Assembly (NCBI RefSeq): GCF_021290925.1
Contig: NZ_JAJSLX010000001.1
Coordinates: forward strand, 1,302,001-1,366,000
Length of the DNA: 64,000 nt
Direction of reading: 5' to 3'
From: Sessilibacter corallicola
GTDB lineage: Bacteria; Pseudomonadota; Gammaproteobacteria; Pseudomonadales; Cellvibrionaceae
The position numbers and the translations under genes were made by a program. How positions within the stretch are numbered: the stretch's first letter is position 1; the number at the start of each line of letters is the position of its first letter. Of the stretch, positions 34,872-45,543 are shown in pieces. Under the pieces are notes generated by a model that saw nothing but the letters and a program-made list of their open reading frames with translations, was not told where the DNA came from and did not search any database.

Positions 34872-37706
34872 ATGAACCAACTTTTACCCACCGCAGAGAT
34901 CGCGCCTGACCTTAACCAGCAGGACATCGATAACATCAAGCAACGCTTCTTCGCCATCAGCGAAGAGCGTTTGGCGCGAACTCGCTTTGGTTTAAATGAC
35001 CGCCAGCAAATTGTTCTAGACACGCTACCTGCGCTGTTTCATTACAATCATCCTGCACTCCCAGGTTACGTTTCTCAGAAAACGCCGTCGGGCCTAAGTG
35101 GCTTTAACATCAGTAATCGCAATAAGTTAGCGATTAAACGCCTCGCCAGTAATTTTGAATTTCCACAGTCAAACGCCGAAAATGCCATTTACTCCATTTT
35201 CATCATGGGAAGTGTTGGCAGCATCGCCCACGGCAATCGCAGTGATTTGGATGTTTGGATTTGTCACAATCCCGACCTAGACAGCGAAAGTAAACGTCTG
35301 CTGGAACACAAATGTGAGCGGATTTCCCGCTGGGCAGAAGCATTCGAGGCCGAAGTTCACTGCTTTGTCATGAACAGTGAAGAATTCCGCCAAGGCAAAA
35401 TTGCGCAACTCGATGACGAAAGCAGCGGCAGCTCGCAGCACTATCTTTTACTCGACGAATTTTATCGTTCGGGTATTTGGTTAGGCGGCCGTATTCCGCT
35501 GTGGTGGTTGGTGCCGCCGCACTGTGAGAACCAGTACGAGCACTTCGCAAAAAGTTTGCTCGACAGCAAGTTAGTCGCAACCGACGAGGTCATTGATTTC
35601 GGCTCGGTCGCCAAAATGCCGATCAATGAATTTGTTGGCGCCGGCATTTGGCAGTTGTATAAAGGCATCGATTCGCCTTATAAATCGGTGCTTAAACTTT
35701 TATTGCTTGAAACCTACGCCAGCACCTACCCCAACATAAAAAGCTTAAGCGTTGAATTTAAAGAGCGCGTCTACGGCGACGAATTCGATTTGAATCAGAT
35801 CGACGCTTATCTGTGCTTGTATCGCCGTATCGAACTGTATTTAAAGGGTCGCAAAGAACGCAAACGCCTGGAACTGGTCAGACGAAGCTTTTATTTTTTG
35901 GTCGATTGTCCGTTGACCCAGCAGTCTTCGCCATTGGGTTGGCAGTGGCGCTTACTCCAGGAGATTGTTCACGAGTGGGGCTGGCAGCACCGCCAACTCA
36001 CCCGATTGGACGCTAGAGCCACCTGGAAAGCGGCGCAAACCACGCTAGAAAAACAAAACTTAGTCCAAGAATTAACACGCAGCTACCGATTTGTTTCGGA
36101 CTTTGGTGCGCGCCAAAGTGATGAGAACGCCATCGATCAATCTGAGCTGCGTACCCTAGGCAGAAAACTCAACGCAGCATTTGATCGTCGCGCCGGGAAA
36201 ATCGAATTTATTAATCCTGATATCAGTCTCGATATCAAAGAACGTGTGCTTCTGTTTAAGAAAACCGAATTAAATCAGTCGTCCGGTTTTTGGCAGGTTT
36301 ACGGCCTTCCTAAAAAAGAATCGAATCCAACCATTAATTTATTACTCAAACAGTCTCACAGTTTAAGTGAATTGCTGTGCTGGTGTTATTTAAACGGCAT
36401 TTACGATTTAGACACAGACATTATTGTTCGCGACGACACGGTTTCTGAGAGCTACGTTAAGCAATTTTTGAGTTCAATTGGTGCATGCATTGTAACGCCG
36501 CCGGTTAAACCCAAACACGATGAGTTTCTTCGAACACCGCACATTAAACAGGTGTTGGTTTTTACCAATCTCGCTGGGCACGTTGATGTTAAAGACAACA
36601 AATCCAACGATGATCCCAACGATACTCGCGATGCATTTAGCTACGGCAGTCAGCAGAAAAATCTTGTCAGCAGCATCGAATTAATCGTTATCAACAGCTG
36701 GAATGAAGTCGTTTGCCAAAGCTTCAGCGAAAATTGCGTGCAGCAAATTGCGGTCAGATATCTGCAGTTGTTTTACAGCCAACCGACGCAAGAATTCCCC
36801 GAAATTATAGTTTTCTCTCCGCGTTCGCCGCACTCCAATTGTGTCTCTGAACGCATGCGCGAATTGTTTCGAGATTTGAATTCTGAACTCACTCGTCAAA
36901 CCCATTCGCCCACGGAATCAGGTTTGCGGTACGTTTTTAAGGTTGCCAAGAAATACCACTTACTGCGGTCATTTCCGAACAAACCTCACGTAGATCAGTT
37001 CGACTCACAAGAAGCTTTGTTGGCAGCGTTGCAACGACCACAGAGCCGGTCGTCAATTTTGGCACTTGACCGCTACGCTCTGAACCATCACCCCCTTAAA
37101 TTGGTGATTGATAACGCACAACAACGCGGAATTAAGGTGTTTGTTTTGCCGCTGGCGTTACACCGAGCGCGAGTGTTTATTGTCGATTGCAACCAAAGCT
37201 TAATTCAGCTGCAATTCCCATTCGGTCATTTGGACAATCTGCTCCACTCACTGAAACAGTTCATTCAAAATGTCTTGCACAAGCAGCCAATTCTAAACAG
37301 TGACGATCCAAAAGCGGATGAATGCCCGATTTTGTTCTATCGGTTGAAACAAGAACATGGCCAATGGCTTGATTGTGAAACTATCGAATTAAGTAAACGG
37401 GCTTCGATGTTTTCCGATTTCGAGGTCAAAGTCATTGTTGAGCCAATCAATTCAAAAAAACTGCACTACCGACTATTTTGCGATCAGTTTGAATTCTCGG
37501 GCGATTTGCCCCAACAAATCGCGGCGGTAAAACAATTCATTCTGTCGCACCGCAAAGGCGACAAAAACTACCCCTGCTATCTGTCAGACGTCGATATTTC
37601 GCTGTGCAGAGAACAAATCAATAACGGTGGTGAGCTGTTTTTGAGTCATTATCTGCGTATCAAAAACGACATTGAACAAAAACTCAATTCGACATTACTG
37701 CGATAA
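34872..37706 (+). CDS. cyaA: Class I adenylate cyclase CyaA
   Basis: Makes cAMP from ATP; CyaA of gammaproteobacteria is a class I cyclase with an N-terminal catalytic and a C-terminal regulatory half. 944 residues. The nucleotidyltransferase motif 'FIMGSVGSIAHGNRSDLDVWICH' (Gly-Ser then Asp-x-Asp) is clear at about residue 110-133, followed by 'VHCFVMNSEEFRQGK' and 'GSSQHYLLLDEFYRSGIWLGGRIPLWWLVPP'. The long C-terminal part matches the family in general pattern only. cAMP made here would act through a CRP/Vfr-type receptor not seen in this window. Confidence 0.95.
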   Translation: MNQLLPTAEIAPDLNQQDIDNIKQRFFAISEERLARTRFGLNDRQQIVLDTLPALFHYNHPALPGYVSQKTPSGLSGFNISNRNKLAIKRLASNFEFPQSNAENAIYSIFIMGSVGSIAHGNRSDLDVWICHNPDLDSESKRLLEHKCERISRWAEAFEAEVHCFVMNSEEFRQGKIAQLDDESSGSSQHYLLLDEFYRSGIWLGGRIPLWWLVPPHCENQYEHFAKSLLDSKLVATDEVIDFGSVAKMPINEFVGAGIWQLYKGIDSPYKSVLKLLLLETYASTYPNIKSLSVEFKERVYGDEFDLNQIDAYLCLYRRIELYLKGRKERKRLELVRRSFYFLVDCPLTQQSSPLGWQWRLLQEIVHEWGWQHRQLTRLDARATWKAAQTTLEKQNLVQELTRSYRFVSDFGARQSDENAIDQSELRTLGRKLNAAFDRRAGKIEFINPDISLDIKERVLLFKKTELNQSSGFWQVYGLPKKESNPTINLLLKQSHSLSELLCWCYLNGIYDLDTDIIVRDDTVSESYVKQFLSSIGACIVTPPVKPKHDEFLRTPHIKQVLVFTNLAGHVDVKDNKSNDDPNDTRDAFSYGSQQKNLVSSIELIVINSWNEVVCQSFSENCVQQIAVRYLQLFYSQPTQEFPEIIVFSPRSPHSNCVSERMRELFRDLNSELTRQTHSPTESGLRYVFKVAKKYHLLRSFPNKPHVDQFDSQEALLAALQRPQSRSSILALDRYALNHHPLKLVIDNAQQRGIKVFVLPLALHRARVFIVDCNQSLIQLQFPFGHLDNLLHSLKQFIQNVLHKQPILNSDDPKADECPILFYRLKQEHGQWLDCETIELSKRASMFSDFEVKVIVEPINSKKLHYRLFCDQFEFSGDLPQQIAAVKQFILSHRKGDKNYPCYLSDVDISLCREQINNGGELFLSHYLRIKNDIEQKLNSTLLR

Positions 37707-37780
37707 TTCCGATCTTTTCACCCAAAACGCTTTAAGCACTGTTCAAATTTTGCAAAGCCAATGCTAGTGCTCATTAGCTT

Positions 37781-37789
37781 TGCTATACT
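37781..37789 (+). promoter_or_regulatory. Extended -10 promoter before lptM-lysA-dapF
   Basis: TGCTATACT is an extended -10 element (TGn-TATACT; hexamer 37784-37789), 28 bp before the lptM ATG. No good -35 is present, as is common for this promoter type. Confidence 0.5.
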
Positions 37790-37816
37790 CTTGCCTTTTT
37801 GCTGAGCTGATAGAAA

Positions 37817-37981
37817 ATGCCTCATTATTTTCACGTATTGCGCACTTGGGCAATTCGCTCAAAATTGTTGTTTATTGGTATTTCGCTGGCGAGTCTTTTG
37901 GCTTTATCGGGCTGTGGCCAAACCGGGCCGTTGTATTTGCCCGATGAAAAGCCCAACGAAAACCAACAACCGAACAATTAG
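37817..37981 (+). CDS. lptM: LptM-type small lipoprotein
   Basis: 54 residues, easily missed because of its size. The N-terminus is basic then hydrophobic, ending in the lipobox LSGC (Cys33) followed directly by 'GQTGPLYLPDEKP', the conserved CGxxGPLYLP motif of LptM (YifL/LppL). LptM binds the LptD-LptE lipopolysaccharide translocon and helps its oxidative maturation. It lies just before lysA and dapF, its normal place in gammaproteobacteria, and is probably first in that operon. Confidence 0.9.
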   Translation: MPHYFHVLRTWAIRSKLLFIGISLASLLALSGCGQTGPLYLPDEKPNENQQPNN

Positions 37982-38023
37982 CATTCTCTATTTTATCGCG
38001 CGCTTTACAGTTAGATTTGAATT

Positions 38024-39277
38024 ATGACTTACTTTGATTGGCAACAGGACTCCCTGTTAGCAGAAAACCTTTCCGTACAATCTTTAGCAGAGAACTATGG
38101 CACGCCGCTGTATGTGTACAGTAAAGCGGCCATTACCGACGCGTTTTTATCCTATCAAAACGCGTTAAAAGATTACCCCGGTCTGGTTTGCTACGCCGTC
38201 AAAGCAAATTCAAATTTGGCCGTACTTGGCTTGCTTGCACACCTTGGCAGCGGTTTCGATATTGTTTCTGCCGGAGAATTGGATCGCGTTATCGCCGCAG
38301 GCGGCGACCCTAAGAAAGTGGTATTTTCGGGGGTCGGCAAAACCCAAGCGGAAATGAAAAAGGCACTCGAAGCCGATGTGCTTTGTTTTAACGTCGAGTC
38401 GAAAGCTGAATTACACAGACTCAGCGAGGTTGCGCTCAGCTGTAATAAAGTCGCGAAAATTTCATTGCGCGTTAATCCCGACGTCGATGCCAAAACGCAT
38501 CCCTACATTTCTACGGGATTAAAAGAAAACAAATTTGGCATTGCCATCGACGATGCACTCGATACCTATCGAGTGGCAGCGGCACTAGAAAATATCGAAA
38601 TTACCGGCGTGGACTGCCACATCGGTTCCCAATTAACGGAAGTAACTCCGTTTTTGGACGCCATAGATCGATTACTCGTATTAATTGATCAGCTAAAAGC
38701 TGAAGGTATTGTACTCAAGCATTTAGACATTGGCGGCGGCTTAGGTGTTACTTATCAGGAAGAAACACCGCCAAATGCCGGCGATTATCTCGCCCAAGTT
38801 ATCGAAAAAATTAAAGGCCGAAATTTAGAACTGGTTATGGAACCGGGTCGCTCTATTGTTGCCAACGCCGGCATTTTGGTCACACAGGTCGAATACTTAA
38901 AACCCACAGCGGATAAAAACTTTGCCATTGTCGATGCGGCAATGAACGATAATATTCGCCCTGCACTTTACCAAGCGTGGCAAGCGATAGAGCCGGTAAC
39001 AAAAGGTTCTGGCGAAGCTCAAGCATGGGAAATTGTCGGACCGGTTTGTGAAACCGGGGATTTTCTTGGCCGCGATCGCAAATTGGCGATTGAAGCAGGT
39101 GATTATCTGGCAATGTTTGGCGCTGGCGCTTATTGCTTTACGATGAGTTCGAATTACAATTCAAGACCACGCGCTTGTGAAATCATGGTTGATAAAGACA
39201 GTGCATTTGTAGTCAGAGAAAGAGAGTCTTTTTCCGATTTAATTAAAGGTGAATCTCTTTTACCGATTAGTGAATAA
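38024..39277 (+). CDS. lysA: Diaminopimelate decarboxylase LysA
   Basis: PLP enzyme that converts meso-diaminopimelate to lysine. 417 residues, usual length. The PLP lysine is in '[19 protein letters not shown]'; phosphate-binding and substrate residues are in '[33 protein letters not shown]', '[14 protein letters not shown]', '[10 protein letters not shown]', '[14 protein letters not shown]' and '[14 protein letters not shown]', ending with '[22 protein letters not shown]'. dapF starts 5 bp after its stop, so lysA and dapF, which act on the same substrate, are tightly coupled. Confidence 0.97.
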   Translation: MTYFDWQQDSLLAENLSVQSLAENYGTPLYVYSKAAITDAFLSYQNALKDYPGLVCYAVKANSNLAVLGLLAHLGSGFDIVSAGELDRVIAAGGDPKKVVFSGVGKTQAEMKKALEADVLCFNVESKAELHRLSEVALSCNKVAKISLRVNPDVDAKTHPYISTGLKENKFGIAIDDALDTYRVAAALENIEITGVDCHIGSQLTEVTPFLDAIDRLLVLIDQLKAEGIVLKHLDIGGGLGVTYQEETPPNAGDYLAQVIEKIKGRNLELVMEPGRSIVANAGILVTQVEYLKPTADKNFAIVDAAMNDNIRPALYQAWQAIEPVTKGSGEAQAWEIVGPVCETGDFLGRDRKLAIEAGDYLAMFGAGAYCFTMSSNYNSRPRACEIMVDKDSAFVVRERESFSDLIKGESLLPISE

Positions 39278-39282
39278 CACCA

Positions 39283-40113
39283 ATGCGACTTCGATTTACA
39301 AAAATGCACGGTCTGGGTAACGACTTCATCGTTATCGACGCAATCAGCCAACGACCGAACCTGTCACCGGAAACCATTCGCAGTTTAAGCGACCGGCGCT
39401 TTGGTATCGGCTGTGATCAAGTGTTGGTGGTCGATTACCCAACCAACCCTGAGGTAGATTTCCGCTACCGCATTTTTAACGCAGACGGCAGCGAAGTCGA
39501 AAACTGCGGCAATGGTGCGCGCTGTTTTGCTAAATTCGTTCGCGAGCGTAAGTTGACGGGTAAATCATCAATATCGGTTGAAACCTCAACCGGAATTATG
39601 GTGCTAAAAGTTAACGACAGCGGTGAAATTCGGGTCGATATGGGCGAGCCGGAATTTACACCAGCGAATATCCCGTTTATCGCCGATGCCACTGCATCAA
39701 GCTACGCCATTGAAGTCGACAATCAGTGCTACAACATTGGCGCTGCATCGATGGGGAATCCCCACGCAGTATTGGTTGTAGAGGATGTTGAAACAGCACC
39801 GGTATTAACTCTCGGCCCCAAAATCGAGAACCACCCGGCGTTTCCCAACAGAGTCAATGTTGGCTTTATGTCTGTAGTTTCTCGAACCGAGGTTAACCTT
39901 CGGGTATTTGAGCGCGGTGTCGGTGAAACACTAGCATGTGGCACTGGCGCTTGTGCGGCGGTAGCCTGCGGAATTCAACAAGGCATTTTGGATAGTGCCG
40001 TCACCGTGCATTTGCCCGGCGGCGATTTAACGATTCATTGGGAAGGCCCCAATCACGCATTGTTTATGACAGGGCCTGCAACTTCGGTATTTCATGGTCA
40101 GGTACGCATATGA
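39283..40113 (+). CDS. dapF: Diaminopimelate epimerase DapF
   Basis: Converts LL- to meso-diaminopimelate for lysine and peptidoglycan. 276 residues. The two catalytic cysteines are in '[14 protein letters not shown]' and '[15 protein letters not shown]'. Other conserved parts are '[16 protein letters not shown]' and '[14 protein letters not shown]', and '[14 protein letters not shown]'. The TGA stop overlaps the ATG of the DUF484 gene (ATGA), which suggests translational coupling. Confidence 0.97.
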   Translation: MRLRFTKMHGLGNDFIVIDAISQRPNLSPETIRSLSDRRFGIGCDQVLVVDYPTNPEVDFRYRIFNADGSEVENCGNGARCFAKFVRERKLTGKSSISVETSTGIMVLKVNDSGEIRVDMGEPEFTPANIPFIADATASSYAIEVDNQCYNIGAASMGNPHAVLVVEDVETAPVLTLGPKIENHPAFPNRVNVGFMSVVSRTEVNLRVFERGVGETLACGTGACAAVACGIQQGILDSAVTVHLPGGDLTIHWEGPNHALFMTGPATSVFHGQVRI

Positions 40114-40793
40114 GCGACAATGTCGACAATAATGAACTAACCCCAGAGCAAGTTAGCCAATACCTTCGTAATCATCCGGAATTTTTTCTTTCCCAATCTC
40201 AACTTCTGCAATCTCTCGAACTCCCACACGAAAGCGGCAAGGCTATTTCGCTGATTGAAAAACAAGTCAGTGTTTTGCGAGATCGCAATGTCGAGCTGCG
40301 CCACCGTCTCGGCCACTTAATCGACAACGCCCGCGAAAACGATGTTCTGTTTGATAAAACCCGTCGTTTAGTGCTCGGGCTTTTAGAAGCCGAAGATTTG
40401 GGCGACCTTGTCGATGCCTTGCTTTACAGCTTTGACAGCGACTTTCAGGTGCAGTACACTAGCCTAATTTTGTTCTCAGAGAGCAAACCCGAAGGCGTCG
40501 GTCCCGTTCGATTGATTTCTCTGCGAGACGCCAAAAAATCCCTGCCACGATTTACGCGACTCTCGAAAACTCTGTGCGGCCAGTTTTCACCGGAAGATAC
40601 TCAAGAGCTGTTTCCAAAAGAGCACCCACACATCGGTTCATGCGCCATCACACCTTTGTCGAATGGCTACCCACTGGGAATTTTAGCCATCGCCAACAGC
40701 GATCCTGATTATTATCGCTCCAGCATGGGAACCCTATTTCTGAGCTACATCGGCGAAGTCTTAAACCGGTGCTTACCACGACTGATGAGCTAG
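40110..40793 (+). CDS. DUF484 family protein
   Basis: 227 residues from ATG 40110, which overlaps the dapF stop (ATGA); a longer frame from 40038 lies inside dapF and is rejected. N-terminal '[62 protein letters not shown]' and a GAF-like C-terminal domain ('[20 protein letters not shown]...[45 protein letters not shown]') define the DUF484 family. Function is not known; the gene is normally followed by the recombinase gene xerC, which is absent here. Confidence 0.93.
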   Translation: MSDNVDNNELTPEQVSQYLRNHPEFFLSQSQLLQSLELPHESGKAISLIEKQVSVLRDRNVELRHRLGHLIDNARENDVLFDKTRRLVLGLLEAEDLGDLVDALLYSFDSDFQVQYTSLILFSESKPEGVGPVRLISLRDAKKSLPRFTRLSKTLCGQFSPEDTQELFPKEHPHIGSCAITPLSNGYPLGILAIANSDPDYYRSSMGTLFLSYIGEVLNRCLPRLMS

Positions 40794-40809
40794 CCCCAAA
40801 TACCAAGGC

Positions 40810-41079
40810 CTAGATCGGACGACTGCCGTAGTTACTGGAAGGTTTTTGCGGCGGATCGGCTGTGATATTCGCATCGATCTGATCAATTTTTCCGCCCTTG
40901 GCCAAAAACTCTTCCACCTGATTTTGTAACATCAAGCGCTCTTGTTCTTTCACCGATAAACTGTAATCAGCGTTAACGTCTGCATTTACTGATGACTCAC
41001 CATCACCATTACTTTCACTATCAGTCAGCGATTCATCCGCTGCATTGTCTTCGTAGTCCTCGTTAGAATCGTCGGACAT
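40810..41079 (-). CDS. sutA: SutA-like RNA polymerase-associated regulator
   Basis: 89 residues. The first half is very acidic and disordered; the second half has the helix 'KEQERLMLQNQVEEFLAKGGKIDQIDANI' and ends 'ADPPQKPSSNYGSRPI', closely matching the C-terminus I recall for Pseudomonas SutA (PP.KP.S.YGSRPI). SutA binds RNA polymerase and raises expression of ribosomal and other genes in slow growth. The neighbourhood agrees: in Pseudomonas sutA lies next to amtB-glnK. On the minus strand, convergent with the DUF484 gene. Confidence 0.85.
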   Translation of the reverse strand: MSDDSNEDYEDNAADESLTDSESNGDGESSVNADVNADYSLSVKEQERLMLQNQVEEFLAKGGKIDQIDANITADPPQKPSSNYGSRPI

Positions 41080-41327
41080 AACCTACCCCCTTGAAATAAA
41101 CGTCGTATAAGTCGGTCATTTTCAAGTCAATATTTATAGCGCAACTTTTCTAACTTTATTTGGCATTACAAGCTTTTTCTTAGTTTATTTTGAAATGCTT
41201 TACAGACCAATTAATAGCCAATAAATAAAAAGAAAGATTAAGGCAGGAACTTACAGGCAAGAAAGGGAAAAATTAGGGAAGATAGGCATACCAAGCTCTC
41301 GGGGGTAGAGAGCTTGGAAGAGAGAAC

Positions 41328-41693
<366 letters not shown>

Positions 41694-41906
41694 TTATTTT
41701 TACTCTGTATGTTTATTGGTCACGTCAGTAGATGCATCTCCATTAGAGACCTCAATTTAACCTTACCATAACATACAACCATTTCCAGAAATTCCAACTT
41801 GGTTGGTAACACTATCAGGAATATGGTTTAACAATATTTCTGGCCTTGACACACATAATTGGGGTGAAGTTGAAATTAACAAGCATTTCAAAGCAATACC
41901 CAAAAC

Positions 41907-41936
41907 AAAAAAAGCCCGCAAAATGCGGGCTTTTTT
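41907..41936. terminator. Bidirectional terminator after amtB
   Basis: Stem GCCCGCA (41914-41920) / TGCGGGC (41924-41930), loop AAA, flanked by seven A on the left (41907-41913) and six T on the right. Works in both directions; on the minus strand it ends glnK2-amtB. Confidence 0.9.
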
Positions 41937-41948
41937 CTAGAAGGTAGA

Positions 41949-43229
41949 TTACTTACCGGTAGTGAATTCCGGATAAGCTTCCATACCACATTCTGAGATA
42001 TCAACGCCTTCGAACTCTTCTTCTTCGCTGACTCGAACACCCATGATTGCTTTGATGATAAACCAAACAATCAAGCTGGTTACGAATACCCAGACGAAGA
42101 TGGTGAGTAGACCAACGATCTGACCACCAAACGTAGCATCTGAATCTGATAGAAGAACGGCTAGAACACCCCAGATACCAACAACACCGTGAACAGAGAT
42201 AGCACCAACAGGGTCATCGATCTTCATTTTATCCAATGCAAGGATACTGAATACCACTAACACACCACCTACAGCACCAATAATGGTAGAGAGAAGAGGC
42301 GATGGATCTGCAGGCTCAGCAGTAATAGCAACCAAACCGGCCAACGCGCCGTTCACTGCCATGGTTAAATCCGCTTTACCAAACATAATGCGAGCAACGA
42401 TAAGTGCAGCAATCAAACCGCCAGAAGCTGCAGCATTGGTGTTTAGGAAGACACTCGCAACTTCGTTTGAAGAACCGATGGAAGACAATTGAAGTGTTGA
42501 ACCACCGTTGAAGCCGAACCAACCCATCCAAAGGATGAACATACCAAGCGCGGCAAGCGGTAGGTTAGCACCTGGAATTGCGTTTACTTCGCCGTTCGGG
42601 CCATATTTGCCTTTACGTGGACCAAGTACCAATACACCCGCAAGCGCTGCAGCGGCACCAGCCATGTGCACAATACCAGAACCAGCGTAGTCACTGTACT
42701 CAAGAGTGAACATGCCGAATACTTCTTTACCACCCCAGGTCCAGCCACCTTCCATTGGGTAGATAACACCAGTCATAACAACTGCAAACAGTAAGAATGC
42801 CCAAAGCTTCATGCGCTCAGCAACAGCACCAGAAACAATCGACATTGCGGTGGCTACGAAAACCACTTGGAAGAAGAAGTCTGATGCACCTGAATAAGGC
42901 ATAGAAGCATCTTCAACACCGTTTCGGAAATCTGCTTGTGCAGAGAGCACACCAGCAACGGCTTCTTCTGTCATTGAAGCAACACTGTCAGTGTCGAATA
43001 AGAAGAAACCACCGCCGTACATGAGTTGGTAGCCGCATATTAAGTACATGGTACAAGCGATCGCGAACAACGCCACGTTTTTGGTTAAAATTTCAGTGGT
43101 GTTTTTAGCTCGCACCAAGCCGGCCTCCAGCATGGCAAAACCAGCAGCCATCCACATTACCAAGGCTCCGCACACCAAGAAATAAAAGGTGTCCAGAGCA
43201 TACTGGAGTTCGTATACATTGTTTTCCAT
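41949..43229 (-). CDS. amtB: Ammonium transporter AmtB
   Basis: Trimeric ammonium channel of the inner membrane, regulated by GlnK. 426 residues from ATG 43229 (GGAGA 6 nt upstream; a TTG at 43250 is the alternative). About eleven transmembrane helices. The twin histidines are in 'GSGIVHMAGAAAAL' and 'AISVHGVVGIWG'; 'WMGWFGFNGGSTLQ' and 'FAMLEAGLVRAKNT' are typical family motifs. It lies 63 bp after glnK copy 2, the usual glnK-amtB operon. Confidence 0.95.
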   Translation of the reverse strand: MENNVYELQYALDTFYFLVCGALVMWMAAGFAMLEAGLVRAKNTTEILTKNVALFAIACTMYLICGYQLMYGGGFFLFDTDSVASMTEEAVAGVLSAQADFRNGVEDASMPYSGASDFFFQVVFVATAMSIVSGAVAERMKLWAFLLFAVVMTGVIYPMEGGWTWGGKEVFGMFTLEYSDYAGSGIVHMAGAAAALAGVLVLGPRKGKYGPNGEVNAIPGANLPLAALGMFILWMGWFGFNGGSTLQLSSIGSSNEVASVFLNTNAAASGGLIAALIVARIMFGKADLTMAVNGALAGLVAITAEPADPSPLLSTIIGAVGGVLVVFSILALDKMKIDDPVGAISVHGVVGIWGVLAVLLSDSDATFGGQIVGLLTIFVWVFVTSLIVWFIIKAIMGVRVSEEEEFEGVDISECGMEAYPEFTTGK

Positions 43230-43292
43230 AGCAGCTCTCCAAAGCTCCAATTTATCTAGTTTTAAAGGTATAAATAACAGCGAGAAAGCTGC

Positions 43293-43640
<348 letters not shown>

Positions 43641-43819
43641 CTAACTGTGTGCTTTGTGTATTCAGCGATTGCGATCACTTGCCTGACCTTTGAAGCAAAG
43701 AATCAAACAAATAAGAAAACGATTTCCAACCCTGTGCTTAGGTTTTGTAGTTTTTGCAAATAGGGTGATCAACTAGCAAAGAAGTACTTTCAGAACTCTT
43801 CTATGGTTGAGTGTTGAGA

Positions 43820-43839
43820 AGCCGCGCCTTAGCGCGGCT
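43820..43839. terminator. Hairpin downstream of the TorF-type porin gene
   Basis: AGCCGCGC (43820-43827) / GCGCGGCT (43832-43839) around a 4-nt loop, just below the stop of the minus-strand porin gene. A T-tract on the exit side is weak. Confidence 0.5.
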
Positions 43840-43848
43840 AAAAATTTC

Positions 43849-44529
43849 TTAGAAACCTTTGGTCCAAGAAATCCAAGTCAATGGATCCTCTTCACCAGAT
43901 TCCTCATCAGCGTCACTGAGTGAAATTGTGATATCGCCCCAGTCACCGTATGACTTAGTTAAGTCAACTTGGAAGTAACCGTAGCTAACATCACCTACAG
44001 CAGCATCGCCGTCGAAATCAAAGTCGTAGTAACCGTAAGTTAGACCTAAACTCCAGTCATCACCTAGGTCGAAACCACCACCGATGTAGTAGTGAACGTC
44101 GCCTTCAACAAAAGTAGCAGGCTCGTCCGCGTCACCATTAGTCGTGTAAGAAACACCAAATACTAAAGCGTCATAGCTGAAGTCGAGAAGAATCTCACCG
44201 TAATCGATATCGTCGGTAGTTGGGTACGCGTAGTAGATGTAACCAATGCTGTAACCGAAGTCTCCAGCTTCACCGCCGTAACCTAGATATAGGTCGATTT
44301 CGTTACTACCGAAGCTGGTGTTTGACAACCAAGTACCAGCGTAGAAACCGCTTTCATCTTCATAGTCAATGCCGCCAGAAATCGCAGCACCGTGCTCAGT
44401 TTGTGATACGCCACGGAATACGTAGTCACTTGATGCGCCAATATTAGTGCTTACTTCTGCCATTGCAGTAGTTGAACCCAAAACAGCAACAGCGATAGCG
44501 CTAGCTACCAAATTTTTTGCCAATTTCAT
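43849..44529 (-). CDS. TorF family putative outer-membrane porin
   Basis: 226 residues from ATG 44529 with signal peptide MKLAKNLVASAIAVAVLGSTTAMA. The mature part is a beta-barrel-like protein that begins 'EVSTNIGASSDYVFRGVSQTEHGAAISGGIDYEDESGFYAGTWLSNTSF', the hallmark of the TorF (TIGR02001) family, and is rich in aromatic/acidic alternating strands up to 'DPLTWISWTKGF'. The family is of uncertain function; members near ammonium-transport genes are common. Here it lies upstream of glnK-amtB on the same strand, 217 bp away, which suggests co-regulation by nitrogen (inference). Confidence 0.9.
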   Translation of the reverse strand: MKLAKNLVASAIAVAVLGSTTAMAEVSTNIGASSDYVFRGVSQTEHGAAISGGIDYEDESGFYAGTWLSNTSFGSNEIDLYLGYGGEAGDFGYSIGYIYYAYPTTDDIDYGEILLDFSYDALVFGVSYTTNGDADEPATFVEGDVHYYIGGGFDLGDDWSLGLTYGYYDFDFDGDAAVGDVSYGYFQVDLTKSYGDWGDITISLSDADEESGEEDPLTWISWTKGF

Positions 44530-45172
44530 TCGTTGAATCTCCAAAAGAGTGCTCTTTGTCTTTTAATTTTGATTGCCTTTTTGGGTCTGTTGAAAAGCAA
44601 CCTGCTCACGGGATTAGCACTTGATATGCCAAATTCAGTTTTTCATGTAAATACAAACACTTACGATAAAAAACATAAGCACGAGTAATTGCCAGACCTG
44701 ATAACCATCAAAATCACATGCATCTTACTAGTGCTAGAACAAGCATTCAGGTGCTTTTCCAGTGCATCTTGACTATAGACAAAGCGTTCAAAATTTTCAT
44801 TAACATGATTTAGTTAGAAAGCAATCGAATAAAACCCAGCAAACAGAAAGTTTGCTCAAATACTGAACTAAAAGTTGACTTTTTTTACTAAGAAACTAAA
44901 TATTTTGTCCTCCTCTTTTGTAATCTGTATAAAACTAATACTTTTTGCGCACCATTAGTGCTCATAAGCCGTTATAAAACCAAAAGGGTGAGCGTTTTTG
45001 GTACTGCAAACCGGTTCTCAAAAACTGAATCTGCCCACTCAATGGGCCGACTAATCTCCAAACCAAAACCCAGCGCGAACAAAAAACGAGGCCAGACAAT
45101 TAATTTCTGGGATAAAACCCTTTAAAATTCGATTCCACAAAATTCGCACAGATTTCGCCCCCAGAGACCAAC
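44530..45172. other. Intergenic region between the TorF porin and ubiK genes
   Basis: About 640 bp between divergent genes, AT-rich. Near 44947-44960 a short palindrome GCAC-CATTA-GTGC resembles part of an NtrC site but is too weak to call. No ORF or RNA gene is supported. Confidence 0.35.
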
Positions 45173-45412
45173 ATGAACCCGTTCGAACAACTCCTTAACG
45201 CTTCGGCACTGAAAGAACTTCCGCTTCCAAAATCGAACCCTTTGTTTGATTTATTCGTTCAAAAAATTATTAAAGACAATCAATTAGTGACTCGAGAAGA
45301 GTTTGAAGCCCAAACTCGCGTGCTGCATGAAACCCAACAGCGCTTAAAAGATATGGAAGCGCTGATTACCTCTTTAGAGTCAGAAAAAGAAGCACGCAAA
45401 GAAACCGACTAA
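45173..45412 (+). CDS. ubiK: UbiK, accessory factor of ubiquinone synthesis (BMFP family)
   Basis: 79 residues. The C-terminal half is the amphipathic/coiled-coil BMFP domain: 'LVTREEFEAQTRVLHETQQRLKDMEALITSLES', preceded by 'LFDLFVQKIIKDNQ'. UbiK (YqiC) helps the aerobic Ubi complex by working with UbiJ, and the family can promote membrane fusion. The order glnK-ubiK-comM is as in Pseudomonas. Highly charged, no signal peptide. Confidence 0.9.
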   Translation: MNPFEQLLNASALKELPLPKSNPLFDLFVQKIIKDNQLVTREEFEAQTRVLHETQQRLKDMEALITSLESEKEARKETD

Positions 45413-45543
45413 AGTCAGCATATTGTTCACACTATAGTCAATTTTAGACAGATTGTTCAAAATGCGATAAATTCTTCTCCGAAACGTGAGGTACGTCAGG
45501 CTCCAGCCCAGGTACTGTGAGCTATCACTTAAGGATGAGTTTT

